Below are positions 44,787-52,357 of a stretch of 64,000 nt of DNA, piece after piece (the first letter of the stretch is position 1; each line of letters starts with the position of its first letter). Source of the DNA: Streptomyces sp. JH34 (GTDB lineage: Bacteria > Actinomycetota > Actinomycetes > Streptomycetales > Streptomycetaceae); assembly GCF_029428875.1 (NCBI RefSeq), contig NZ_JAJSOO010000001.1, forward strand, positions 2,852,001 to 2,916,000. Reading direction: 5' to 3'. The notes beneath the pieces are model-generated. The model was not told where the DNA came from. It ran no database searches and worked only from the letters and a program-made list of their open reading frames with translations. Both the position numbers and the translations under genes were made by a program.

Positions 44787-46373
44787 TCACTCCCACTCGA
44801 TCGTCCCCGGCGGCTTGCTCGTCACGTCGAGCACCACGCGGTTGACCTCGGCGACCTCGTTGGTGATGCGGGTCGAGATCTTCGCCAGCGTCTCGTACGG
44901 AAGTCGCGACCAGTCGGCCGTCATGGCGTCCTCGGAGGAGACCGGGCGCAGCACGATCGGGTGGCCGTAGGTGCGGCCGTCGCCCTGGACACCGACGCTG
45001 CGGACGTCCGCGAGCAGGACCACGGGGCACTGCCAGATGTCGCGGTCCAGGCCGGCCGCGGTCAGCTCCTCGCGGGCGATGGCGTCGGCCTCGCGCAGCA
45101 GGTCGAGCCGCTCCTTGGTGACGTCGCCGACGATGCGGATGCCGAGGCCGGGGCCGGGGAACGGCTGGCGCTGGACGATCTCCTCCGGCAGGCCGAGCTC
45201 CTGGCCGACCATCCGGACCTCGTCCTTGAACAGCTGGCGCAGCGGCTCGACGAGCTGGAACTCGATGTCGTCGGGGAGCCCGCCCACGTTGTGGTGGGAC
45301 TTGATGTTGGCGGTGCCGGTGCCGCCACCGGACTCGACGACGTCCGGGTAGAGGGTGCCCTGGACGAGGAAGGCGACCTCGGGGCCGTCCTCCTGGAGGA
45401 TCTCCAGCTGGGCCTGCTCGAAGACGCGGATGAACTCGCGGCCGATGATCTTCCGCTTCTGCTCCGGGTCGGACACACCGGCCAGGGCGTCGAGGAAGCG
45501 CTTCTCCGCGTCGACGACCTTCAGCTTCGCGCCGGTCGCGGCGACGAAGTCCTTCTCGACCTGCTCGGTCTCGCCCTTGCGCATCAGGCCGTGGTCGACG
45601 TACACGCAGGTGAGCTGGGAACCGATGGCCTTCTGCACGAGGGCCGCGGCGACCGCGGAGTCCACGCCGCCTGAGAGGCCGCAGATCGCGCGCTTGTCGC
45701 CGACCTGCTCGCGGATCAGGGCGATCTGCTCCTCGACGACGTTGGTGGTCGTCCAGGTCGGCTCGATGCCGGCGCCGCGGTAGAGGAAGTGCTCCAGGAC
45801 CTGCTGGCCGTAGGTCGAATGCATGACCTCCGGGTGGTACTGGACGCCGTAGAGCTTCTTCTCGTCGTTCTCGAAGGCGGCGACCGGGACGACGTCCGTG
45901 GACGCGGTCACGGTGAAGCCCTCGGGGGCGGCGGAGCAGGCGTCGCCGTGCGACATCCAGACCGGCTGCTCGGAGGGGGTGCCCTCGAAGAGGGTGGAGC
46001 CCGCCTTGGAGACGGCGAGGGGGGTGCGGCCGTACTCGCGTGCGCCGTTGTCGTCGACCGTGCCGCCGAGGGTGGTGGCCATGATCTGGAAGCCGTAGCA
46101 CATGCCGAATACCGGGACACCGGCCTCGAACAGCGCGCGGTCGATGCTGGGCGCGCCCTCCGCGTACACCGAGGACGGGCCGCCGGACAGGATGATCGCC
46201 CGGGGGTTCCTGGCCAGCATCTCGGCCACCGGCATGGTGGACGGGACGATCTCGCTGTAGACCCGGGCCTCACGGACACGGCGGGCGATGAGCTGGGCGT
46301 ACTGGGCGCCGAAGTCGACAACCAGGACGACGTCGGTCGCGGTGTCGGGGGCGGCGGGGGGTGCTGCTGGCAC
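44787..46373 (-). CDS. guaA: GMP synthase (glutamine-hydrolysing)
   Basis: A 528-residue amidotransferase that makes GMP from XMP, ATP and glutamine. The N-terminal class-I glutaminase has [20 protein letters not shown], catalytic Cys92 in [10 protein letters not shown] and His/Glu in [12 protein letters not shown]. The synthetase part has the ATP-pyrophosphatase P-loop [15 protein letters not shown] and the C-terminal dimerisation domain ([18 protein letters not shown]). I start at GTG 46373 (GGAAGG upstream); the residues before it are not conserved. Divergent from the chorismate mutase leader region. Confidence 0.97.
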   Translation of the reverse strand: MPAAPPAAPDTATDVVLVVDFGAQYAQLIARRVREARVYSEIVPSTMPVAEMLARNPRAIILSGGPSSVYAEGAPSIDRALFEAGVPVFGMCYGFQIMATTLGGTVDDNGAREYGRTPLAVSKAGSTLFEGTPSEQPVWMSHGDACSAAPEGFTVTASTDVVPVAAFENDEKKLYGVQYHPEVMHSTYGQQVLEHFLYRGAGIEPTWTTTNVVEEQIALIREQVGDKRAICGLSGGVDSAVAAALVQKAIGSQLTCVYVDHGLMRKGETEQVEKDFVAATGAKLKVVDAEKRFLDALAGVSDPEQKRKIIGREFIRVFEQAQLEILQEDGPEVAFLVQGTLYPDVVESGGGTGTANIKSHHNVGGLPDDIEFQLVEPLRQLFKDEVRMVGQELGLPEEIVQRQPFPGPGLGIRIVGDVTKERLDLLREADAIAREELTAAGLDRDIWQCPVVLLADVRSVGVQGDGRTYGHPIVLRPVSSEDAMTADWSRLPYETLAKISTRITNEVAEVNRVVLDVTSKPPGTIEWE

Positions 46374-46474
46374 TGGGGCGGCCTTCCGGCGGTGGAGAGG
46401 GGTCGGTCCACCCAATTCTACCGGCCGTGGGACATCGCCCCGCCGGGCTCCCGTCTCACCATCCGGGCCCTGCG

Positions 46475-46503
46475 TGGACCCGGGCCCCGGGCGGGGTCAT
46501 ACT
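46475..46503 (+). promoter_or_regulatory. Promoter of the chorismate mutase leader
   Basis: TGGACC (46475-46480), 17-nt spacer, CATACT (46498-46503). The -10 ends 6 nt before the leader-peptide ATG, predicting a leaderless transcript. Confidence 0.6.
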
Positions 46504-46509
46504 TGCCCC

Positions 46510-46581
46510 ATGCGTCAGCACACGATCTTCGTCTTTACCTATGGCACCCGGCCCGCCGGCTGCCATGGTCGTGCTGCTTGA
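46510..46581 (+). CDS. 23-residue leader peptide with Phe/Tyr codons
   Basis: A short ORF beginning MRQHTIFVFTYGTRPAG and ending at TGA 46581, too short for normal gene calling. Phe, Phe and Tyr occur within five codons (TTC, GTC, TTT, ACC, TAT at 46528-46542). TTT and TAT are among the rarest codons in Streptomyces, as expected for a charge-sensing control peptide. It starts 6 nt after a -10 hexamer and so should be translated from a leaderless message. It precedes two mutually exclusive hairpins and the chorismate mutase gene. This is the layout of pheA/trp leader attenuation. Confidence 0.65.
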   Translation: MRQHTIFVFTYGTRPAGCHGRAA

Positions 46582-46607
46582 GCAACTGACAAGCAACTTC
46601 TCCAAGG

Positions 46608-46655
46608 CGCCCCGGGCCGACAGGCCCGGGGCGTTCTGGCGTTCCGGGCCTGTCG
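46608..46655 (+). promoter_or_regulatory. Attenuator: two mutually exclusive hairpins before chorismate mutase
   Basis: Stem A pairs CGCCCCGGGCC (46608-46618) with GGCCCGGGGCG (46623-46633), 11 bp, 4-nt loop. Stem B pairs CGACAGGCCCGG (46618-46629) with CCGGGCCTGTCG (46644-46655), 12 bp, 14-nt loop. Both use 46623-46629, so only one can form. Stem B, the downstream one, would be the terminator and stem A the antiterminator, or the reverse if leader translation blocks one. Confidence 0.65.
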
Positions 46656-46687
46656 CTCCGGGGGCCTCAGCCCACCGGGAGTCACAG

Positions 46688-46990
46688 ATGACCAGCACCG
46701 CACCCACGAAGACGGCCGCCGAGCGGACCGGCGCGCACACCGACGAGGCGGCGTCCCTGATCGGGGGCGCCCGGGCCCGCATCGACGCGCTGGACGACCG
46801 GATCATCGGCCTCGTCCAGGAACGGATGGCCGTCTCGGCGGTGATCCAGGAGGCCAGGATCACGTCCGGCGGCCGGCGGGTGAACCTCTCCCGGGAGATG
46901 GAGGTCCTCAGCCACTACAGCGACGCCCTCGGCAAGCCGGGAACGGCCCTCGCCATGACGCTGCTGGAACTGTGCCGCGGCCGGGTGTGA
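46688..46990 (+). CDS. Chorismate mutase (AroQ class)
   Basis: A 100-residue all-helical AroQ-fold enzyme converting chorismate to prephenate, the entry to Phe and Tyr. Key residues are in the family pattern: ARARIDALDDRIIGLVQERM (first helix with the catalytic Arg and the Asp/Arg pair), AVSAVIQEAR, and NLSREMEVLSHYSDALG. Start at ATG 46688, GGGAG six bases upstream. It lies behind a leader peptide and attenuator. The Mycobacterium counterpart (Rv0948c, from memory) is close to uvrD1, as here. Short like its family, no allosteric domain visible. Confidence 0.92.
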   Translation: MTSTAPTKTAAERTGAHTDEAASLIGGARARIDALDDRIIGLVQERMAVSAVIQEARITSGGRRVNLSREMEVLSHYSDALGKPGTALAMTLLELCRGRV

Positions 46991-47048
46991 CATACGGGAA
47001 GCGGCCGGGTGCGAGGCACGGGAGCAGCCGGGTGCGACGCGCGCGAAG
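46977..47048. repeat. Imperfect 24-bp tandem repeat, three copies
   Basis: Copies at 46977-47000, 47001-47024 and 47025-47048 share the CCGGGTG core. The first contains the chorismate mutase stop codon. The later copies have lost the in-frame TGA. Confidence 0.6.
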
Positions 47049-47331
47049 GCTGAACGGCCGCACCCGCGTTCGGGCCCCGACTCACCCGTACGGCGCGTGA
47101 CCGGGTCCGGGACCGCTTCGTTGGTCCGGGTGTCCGTGCCGGCCAGGGGCGGCATCGGCAGGAATCCACGCGTGGCTCCGCCGGGACGTGCGACGTACCC
47201 AGGTGCGTCGTGGGACCACGGCCCGGCGTGTGTGACCGGTCGGCAGGGGACAGCGGTCCGGTCACCCCTGCGGCCGGCCCCGGGAACGCCCGGGACCGGC
47301 CGCCTCCGGTCCGTGTCGTGGACGACGGACC
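46991..47331. other. 341-nt gene-free stretch
   Basis: 3' region shared by chorismate mutase (+) and the LAXTG gene (-). It holds the 24-bp repeats and the terminator at 47270-47303. An 8-bp GTGACCGG/CCGGTCAC hairpin lies at about 47232-47265. No convincing ORF. Confidence 0.5.
47270..47303. terminator. Terminator between chorismate mutase and the LAXTG gene
   Basis: Outer stem GCGGCCGG/CCGGCCGC, one mismatch, inner stem CCCGGG/CCCGGG, AACG loop. 28 nt past the LAXTG gene stop. Confidence 0.7.
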
Positions 47332-49080
47332 TCAGACCCGCTGTGCGCGGCGCCGGGTCGTGGCGTACAGCACACCACCGGCGGCCAGGGCGACCGCCCC
47401 GGCGGCGGAGGCCGTCAGCGCGACCGATCCGGTGGAGGCGAGGCCACCGCCCGTGTCCGTCGACGCGGAGCCCGACGCTCCCGTGTTCCCGCTCGTACCC
47501 GACGCGGACGGCGTACCCGGAGTGCCGGACGTCTGCGTGCCCTGACCTCCCGTGTCACCGCCGGCGCCCCCCTCGGTCGAGCCCGTCCCTGTGGTGCCCT
47601 CCGACGTGCCGCCCGTGTTCGCGGAGCCGGAGTCGCCGCCGTTGAGCACCAGCTGTGCGGTGTTGTCGGCCGGCTTCGGGTCGAAGGGCAGGCCGGGGTC
47701 GCTCAGCCAGGGGTCGCGGATCCGGACGGCGCCCTCGGCGCCGGGGACCACAGCGGTGATCTTCAGTTCGAACGGGTACGAGACCTCGGCCCCGTCGCGC
47801 ACGGTCATCGAGGTGTCGCAGACGTAGCGGGGCGCGCCGGTCCGGTCCTCCCGGTACTTCCCCTCCGCCGTCACGCCCTGGCAGGAGTCCGGCTTCCCGG
47901 TGACCACGGCGCCCTCGGGGACGGTGAAGTCGAAGGCGGCGACGGGCTCGCCGGACCGGAGGTTGCCGATCCAGGCCGGTCCGTCGTTACGGAACCCGAT
48001 GTCGACCGTGACGGTCTCACCCGCGGCGCCGACCGTCTCGCTGCCGACCGCCACGAAGTTCGCGGTGTTCTCGGTACGGAAGTCTGCCTCCTGCTGGTTG
48101 TCCCGGGGATCGAGGTCCGCGCTCCGGGCGGAGGCCGTGACCTTCCTCAGGGCCAGTTCGGGGCCGGTGCCCCTGGTGAAGGGCGCGCCCGCGCGCTGCG
48201 CGGAGCGCTGCGCGGCGCCGTCCTCGTCGATGCGGTAGACGAAGGTGTCGTGGTACGCGCGGTCGGTGGCCTCGACGGACAGCGGCGCCGCCAGTGTGTA
48301 GGTGGCGCCCGGTTCGTAGGAGCCCGGGACCGAGCACAGCGCGGTGGCCCAGACGAAGCCCTCGAACGGCTCCTCCCCGGCCTCGCCGCTGTACTCGCAG
48401 TTGGCGTAGCGCTCGGGGATGTCCAGTCCACGCGAGTACATGAGGGTCAGCAGGACGCCGTCGGCGGCGGTGGTGCCCTTGTTGGTGAAGGTGATCGGTG
48501 CGGGCTGGAGGTCGCCGGGCCGGAGCCGCTGCTCGAAGGGGAGCTGCTTCATGACCAGGTCGGGGCCGCCGATGGTGACCTTCGCCGCGAAGGGTGTGAA
48601 GGCGACCCCGTCCGCCGATCCGGTCACCTCGATGGTGCCGGAGGCGCCGTCCTTGCTGCCCTTGGCGGCCGCGAGGTCGAAGTCGGCGACGGAGCTGAGG
48701 CCCGCGTGTACGCCGTGGTCGTGGCAGACGGCCGTGTCCCCGGTGATCTCGCAGTCCGCTCCGGTGTCCTGCGCGGGAGAGAGTTCGGCGATGCCGGCGA
48801 TGCCGCCGAGGTCGAGGGTGTAGGTCACCTCGCCCTCGTATCCCGTGCTCTCCGGGTCCGGGTCCGGGTTGTGGACGGTGAGCCCGAGCGAGGACTTCTG
48901 GGGGGTTCCGGTCTCCGGGTAGGGGTGCAGGGCCGTCTCGGCGGGGCCACCGAGCGTGAAGGCGGGGCCGTCCGCCTGCGCCGGGGCGCCGCCGGCGAGT
49001 GAGCCGGCGGCGAGCAGCCCTGCGACGGCGAGGCCTCCTGCCGTACGGCGCAGCGCTGTTCTCGGGGAAAGGCGTGTCAT
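47332..49080 (-). CDS. LAXTG-anchored secreted protein with repeated beta domains
   Basis: A 582-residue cell-wall protein. Signal peptide: MTRLSPRTALRRTAGGLAVA ... APAQADG. The mature region has several DUF11-like beta domains in tandem, marked by repeating phrases such as SLGLTVHNPDPDPES, VLLTLMYSRGLDIPE and VDIGFRNDGPAWIGN. A Gly/Ser/Thr-rich wall-spanning stretch precedes the sorting signal: LASTG, a hydrophobic helix (SVALTASAAGAVALAAGGVL) and a basic tail (TTRRRAQRV). LAXTG is the motif of class E sortases of high-GC actinobacteria. No sortase is in the window. Divergent from a second LAXTG gene. Confidence 0.88.
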   Translation of the reverse strand: MTRLSPRTALRRTAGGLAVAGLLAAGSLAGGAPAQADGPAFTLGGPAETALHPYPETGTPQKSSLGLTVHNPDPDPESTGYEGEVTYTLDLGGIAGIAELSPAQDTGADCEITGDTAVCHDHGVHAGLSSVADFDLAAAKGSKDGASGTIEVTGSADGVAFTPFAAKVTIGGPDLVMKQLPFEQRLRPGDLQPAPITFTNKGTTAADGVLLTLMYSRGLDIPERYANCEYSGEAGEEPFEGFVWATALCSVPGSYEPGATYTLAAPLSVEATDRAYHDTFVYRIDEDGAAQRSAQRAGAPFTRGTGPELALRKVTASARSADLDPRDNQQEADFRTENTANFVAVGSETVGAAGETVTVDIGFRNDGPAWIGNLRSGEPVAAFDFTVPEGAVVTGKPDSCQGVTAEGKYREDRTGAPRYVCDTSMTVRDGAEVSYPFELKITAVVPGAEGAVRIRDPWLSDPGLPFDPKPADNTAQLVLNGGDSGSANTGGTSEGTTGTGSTEGGAGGDTGGQGTQTSGTPGTPSASGTSGNTGASGSASTDTGGGLASTGSVALTASAAGAVALAAGGVLYATTRRRAQRV

Positions 49081-49374
49081 CGCGAACCTCTGGGGATCGG
49101 CATAGCTGTGTGACTGCTGTGACTCGGTAAGGGTTCGACCGCTCCGCGGCGCCGGGAGTTGCGCCGGACAGGATCACGAAATGAGCACGGCGCGACAGCG
49201 TGTGGCGAGCGCCACATAAAGATTATGTGAAAGCGAGTACAACCGTTTCCGCACTTCACAGGTCATGCATGGCGAACACACCGGCTCGTTCCGTGCCCCA
49301 CGACGGCAGGCCCGTTCACTCTTTTCGCGCCGTACCGCAACTCGCGCGGTACCACGGACTCGCTGAGGCCCCAG
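49081..49374. promoter_or_regulatory. Divergent promoter region of two LAXTG genes
   Basis: 294 nt with no ORF. Two overlapping inverted repeats: TGTGGCG-AG-CGCCACA (49201-49216) and CACATAA-AGA-TTATGTG (49213-49229). They make a 29-nt operator-like block in an AT-rich patch. The first fits TGTG-N8-CACA, the general form of Crp-type sites. Confidence 0.5.
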
Positions 49375-50400
49375 ATGAAGCTTCGCCGCACCCTGGCACT
49401 CGCTGCCGCCACCGCCGTCATAGGCCCGGTCGTCCTGCTCTCGGCACCGGCCGCGTTCGCGGAGACCGAGACCACGACGACCGAGACGACCTCGCCGGCT
49501 CCCACGGAGACCCCGAGCGAGACACCGTCCGCCACGGAGACCCCGGACAGCACCGAGTCCGCGTCGCAGACCGCCACGACCACTCCGTCGGAGACGGAGT
49601 CGTCCGAGGGTGTCGCGCCCGGGACCACCTCTCCGACCCCGACGGCCACCGAGTCGGAGACGGCGTCCGCGAAGCCGACGCCCACCGCCTCGGAGACCGA
49701 GGACGAGGGCGAGGGCGACGACGAGCCGCTCGGCGAGTGCGAGCCGCGCCCGCTGGAGCTGTCCATCAACGGCCTCTCCGGCAAGATCGCCCGGGGCAGT
49801 GGCTGGGACCGGTTCACCTTCAACATCTACAACGACTCGAAGAAGACCGTGAAGAACGTGGCCTTCTTCGCGGGCGCCGCCGCCGACAAGGCAGGCGAGA
49901 AGCTCTTCACCACCAAGCAGGTCCGGCTGCAGGCGCTCAACGAGGCGGACGGCACCTGGGAGGACATCGAGGACCTGGGCAGCTCGTCCGGTTACGTCGG
50001 CGAGACCGACTCGATCAAGCCCGGTTACGAGGTCGACATCGACCTGCGCCTCAAGGTGGAGGCGAGTGCCCCCGTGGGTGCCGGCTTCAGCCTCGGCGGC
50101 GGGCTCGTCTTCGGTGACGAACTCGAGGCCGTGCCGTGCTTCCAGGACGTCGCCTACAAGTTCCAGATCGTCGACACCGGGAACGGCGGCGGCGGCACGG
50201 AGCCCCAGGAGGGCGGCAAGATCCCCGTCCCCGACACGAAGCCCGTCGGCGACACCGCCAAGGTCACCGGCAACCTCGCGGAGACCGGTTCGTCCTCCAC
50301 CACTCCGGTGATCGCCCTCGCGGGTGGCGCGGCCGTGGTGCTCGGTGCCGGCGCGATGTTCGTCGTGCGGCGCCGCAAGAGCGGTGACGCCGCCGCGTAG
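49375..50400 (+). CDS. LAXTG-anchored secreted protein with Thr/Ser/Glu-rich stalk
   Basis: A 341-residue cell-wall protein. Signal peptide: MKLRRTLALAAATAVIGPVV ... APAAFAE. Residues ~30-120 are a low-complexity Thr/Ser/Glu/Pro stalk (ETTTTETTS and so on), likely glycosylated. A globular beta domain of ~170 residues follows (LELSINGLSGKIARGSGWDR, VAFFAGAAADKAGEKLFTTK). The sorting signal is NLAETG, a hydrophobic helix (PVIALAGGAAVVLGAGAMFV) and RRRKSGD. It is divergent from the larger LAXTG protein, and the two may share control. Family of the globular domain is unknown to me. Confidence 0.87.
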   Translation: MKLRRTLALAAATAVIGPVVLLSAPAAFAETETTTTETTSPAPTETPSETPSATETPDSTESASQTATTTPSETESSEGVAPGTTSPTPTATESETASAKPTPTASETEDEGEGDDEPLGECEPRPLELSINGLSGKIARGSGWDRFTFNIYNDSKKTVKNVAFFAGAAADKAGEKLFTTKQVRLQALNEADGTWEDIEDLGSSSGYVGETDSIKPGYEVDIDLRLKVEASAPVGAGFSLGGGLVFGDELEAVPCFQDVAYKFQIVDTGNGGGGTEPQEGGKIPVPDTKPVGDTAKVTGNLAETGSSSTTPVIALAGGAAVVLGAGAMFVVRRRKSGDAAA

Positions 50401-50421
50401 GCGCGTCACCGACAGGTACGT

Positions 50422-50457
50422 GAAGGGGCTGCACTCGGAGGGGGGTGCAGCCCCTTC
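50422..50457. terminator. Terminator between LAXTG gene and GMC oxidoreductase
   Basis: Perfect 13-bp stem GAAGGGGCTGCAC/GTGCAGCCCCTTC with a 10-nt loop between convergent genes. Confidence 0.75.
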
Positions 50458-50469
50458 GCGTTCCCGCGT

Positions 50470-52308
50470 TCACGCCTCCTCCGCGGCCGCCTTCGGCGGT
50501 ACCACCGGGATCCCCAGGAACGGCAGCCTCAGCGCGCCGAAGGCCTCCTTCGGCACGGCGGGCGCCTGCGGCTCGACCGCGGCGAGCCGTTCGTAGGCCG
50601 CGTCCTGGGCGGGGCGCGGGTCGGCCTCGCCCTTGTTGGGCCAGAAGGACATCGCACGCTCCGCCTGCGCGGTGATGGTGAGCGACGGGTTGACCCCGAG
50701 GTTGGCGGAGACCGCGGAACCGTCGACCACGGAGATGCCCGGGTGCCCGTACAGCCGGTGGTACGGGTCGATGACGCCTTCCTCCGGGCCGGCTCCGATC
50801 GGGCAGCCGCCGAGGAAGTGGGCGGTGAGCGGCGTGCCCATCAGCTCGCCGACGTTCGATCCGGCGAAGCCGTTGATCTCCTGGGCGAGCAGCGTCGCGC
50901 CCTGGGTGGCCTCGGCTATCTGCGTCGGGTTGGGCGAGCCGTGGCCCTGCCGTGCGGTGAGCAGGCCCTTGCCGAGGCCGCCGGGCTTGCGGTACGCGGT
51001 CAGCGAGTTGTCCAGGGACTGCATGACGAGGCCGATGATGGTCCGCTCCGACCAGCGCCGGTTGGACAGCGACCGCATCATCAGCCACGGGTGCCTGGCC
51101 ACGTTGCCGAACCAGCCCAGCACCCGGTGGGTGCTGTAGGGCACCTGGAGGATGGTCAGCGCGCCCATCGCGTTGGAGCCCTTGCCGTAACGCACCGGCT
51201 CGATGTGGGTGTTCTCATCCGGGTGGATCGACGAGGTGATGGCGACACCCCGGGTGAAGTCCGCCTTACCGGTGCCGTGCTTCTTGCGGTAGCGGTGGTC
51301 GCTGGTCTGTGCCCCCACCAGACCCTCGGAGTTGGTCCGGGTCAGTTCGCCGAGCCGGGGCGACAGCCGGGGCAGCAGCCCTTCGTCCTTCATCGTGTGC
51401 AGCAGGGTCTGGGTGCCGTACGTGCCTGCGGCGACGACCACGTTCCGGGCCCGCAGTACGGTCGGCTCGGCCTTGCGCCGCCGGTTCGTGGGCACGGTCG
51501 ACACGCGGTAGCCCCCGTCCGGGCCGTCCGTGACCGCGACGACGGACGTCATCGGGTGGATCACGGCACCGGCCTTCTCCGCGAGGTGGAGGTAGTTCTC
51601 GTTGAGGGTGTTCTTCGCGCCGTGGCGGCAGCCCGTCATGCACTCGCCGCACTGGGAGCAGGCCTTGCGGGCGGGGCCGGCGCCGCCGAAGTAGGGGTCG
51701 GCCGTCTCCGCCCCGGGCTTCGCGCGCGCGGTCCCGTCGGCGTCCTTCCCGTCGCCGAAGAAGACGCCGACCGGCGCCAGGTGGAAGGTGTCGCCGACGC
51801 CCATGGTCTCCGCGACGGCCTTGAGGTGGACGTCCGCCGGGGTCACGGTCGGATTGAGCCGCACTCCGAGCATCCGCTTCGCCTGGTCGTAGTACGGCGC
51901 CAGCTCGGCCTTCCAGTCGGTGATGCCGGCCCACTGGCGGTCCTCGAAGAAGGGCGCCGGCGGCACGTACAGGGTGTTGGCGTAGTTGAGGGAGCCGCCG
52001 CCGACGCCCGCGCCGGCCAGCACCATCACCTTTCCGAGCAGGTGCACCCGCTGGATGCCGAACAGCCCGAGCGCCGGGGCCCACAGGTAGTTCTTGATGT
52101 CCCAGGAGTTCTTGGGCAGGGTCGCGCGGGTGAAGCGGCGGCCGGCCTCCAGGACGCCGACCCGGTATCCCTTCTCACTCAGCCGCAGGGCCGAGACCGC
52201 GCCACCGAAGCCCGAGCCGACGACGAGGACGTCGTAGTCGTACGCGGCGTCGTCCGCGGCCGGAACGGCCCGGCCGGCCTGGTTCTGGGCATGGCTGTCC
52301 TGGGACAT
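50470..52308 (-). CDS. GMC-family FAD oxidoreductase (cholesterol-oxidase-like)
   Basis: A 612-residue flavoenzyme. FAD-binding motif VLVVGSGFGGAVSALRLSEK (~27-46), GAGVGGGSLNYANTLYVPP (GMC substrate loop), a Cys-rich insert KACSQCGECMTGCRHGAKNT, and the C-terminal GMC signature (VVDGSAVSANLGVNPSLTIT) with the active-site region HFLGGCPIG. The CxxC and CxxxC insert resembles a cluster-binding or disulphide region in this subgroup. Substrate could be a sterol or long-chain alcohol, but is not proven. 49 nt downstream of an aldehyde dehydrogenase gene, so an alcohol-to-acid pathway is plausible. Confidence 0.85.
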   Translation of the reverse strand: MSQDSHAQNQAGRAVPAADDAAYDYDVLVVGSGFGGAVSALRLSEKGYRVGVLEAGRRFTRATLPKNSWDIKNYLWAPALGLFGIQRVHLLGKVMVLAGAGVGGGSLNYANTLYVPPAPFFEDRQWAGITDWKAELAPYYDQAKRMLGVRLNPTVTPADVHLKAVAETMGVGDTFHLAPVGVFFGDGKDADGTARAKPGAETADPYFGGAGPARKACSQCGECMTGCRHGAKNTLNENYLHLAEKAGAVIHPMTSVVAVTDGPDGGYRVSTVPTNRRRKAEPTVLRARNVVVAAGTYGTQTLLHTMKDEGLLPRLSPRLGELTRTNSEGLVGAQTSDHRYRKKHGTGKADFTRGVAITSSIHPDENTHIEPVRYGKGSNAMGALTILQVPYSTHRVLGWFGNVARHPWLMMRSLSNRRWSERTIIGLVMQSLDNSLTAYRKPGGLGKGLLTARQGHGSPNPTQIAEATQGATLLAQEINGFAGSNVGELMGTPLTAHFLGGCPIGAGPEEGVIDPYHRLYGHPGISVVDGSAVSANLGVNPSLTITAQAERAMSFWPNKGEADPRPAQDAAYERLAAVEPQAPAVPKEAFGALRLPFLGIPVVPPKAAAEEA

Positions 52309-52357
52309 GGCTCTCCTCGGTGCGAAAAGGGCGGATGGGGGCGCTGGGGGGTGCGGC

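Noticed and set aside
50400..50416. CTGTCGGTG on the minus strand resembling a PafBC motif
   Set aside because: The spacing is seven bases to a poor -10, and no gene starts downstream on that strand.
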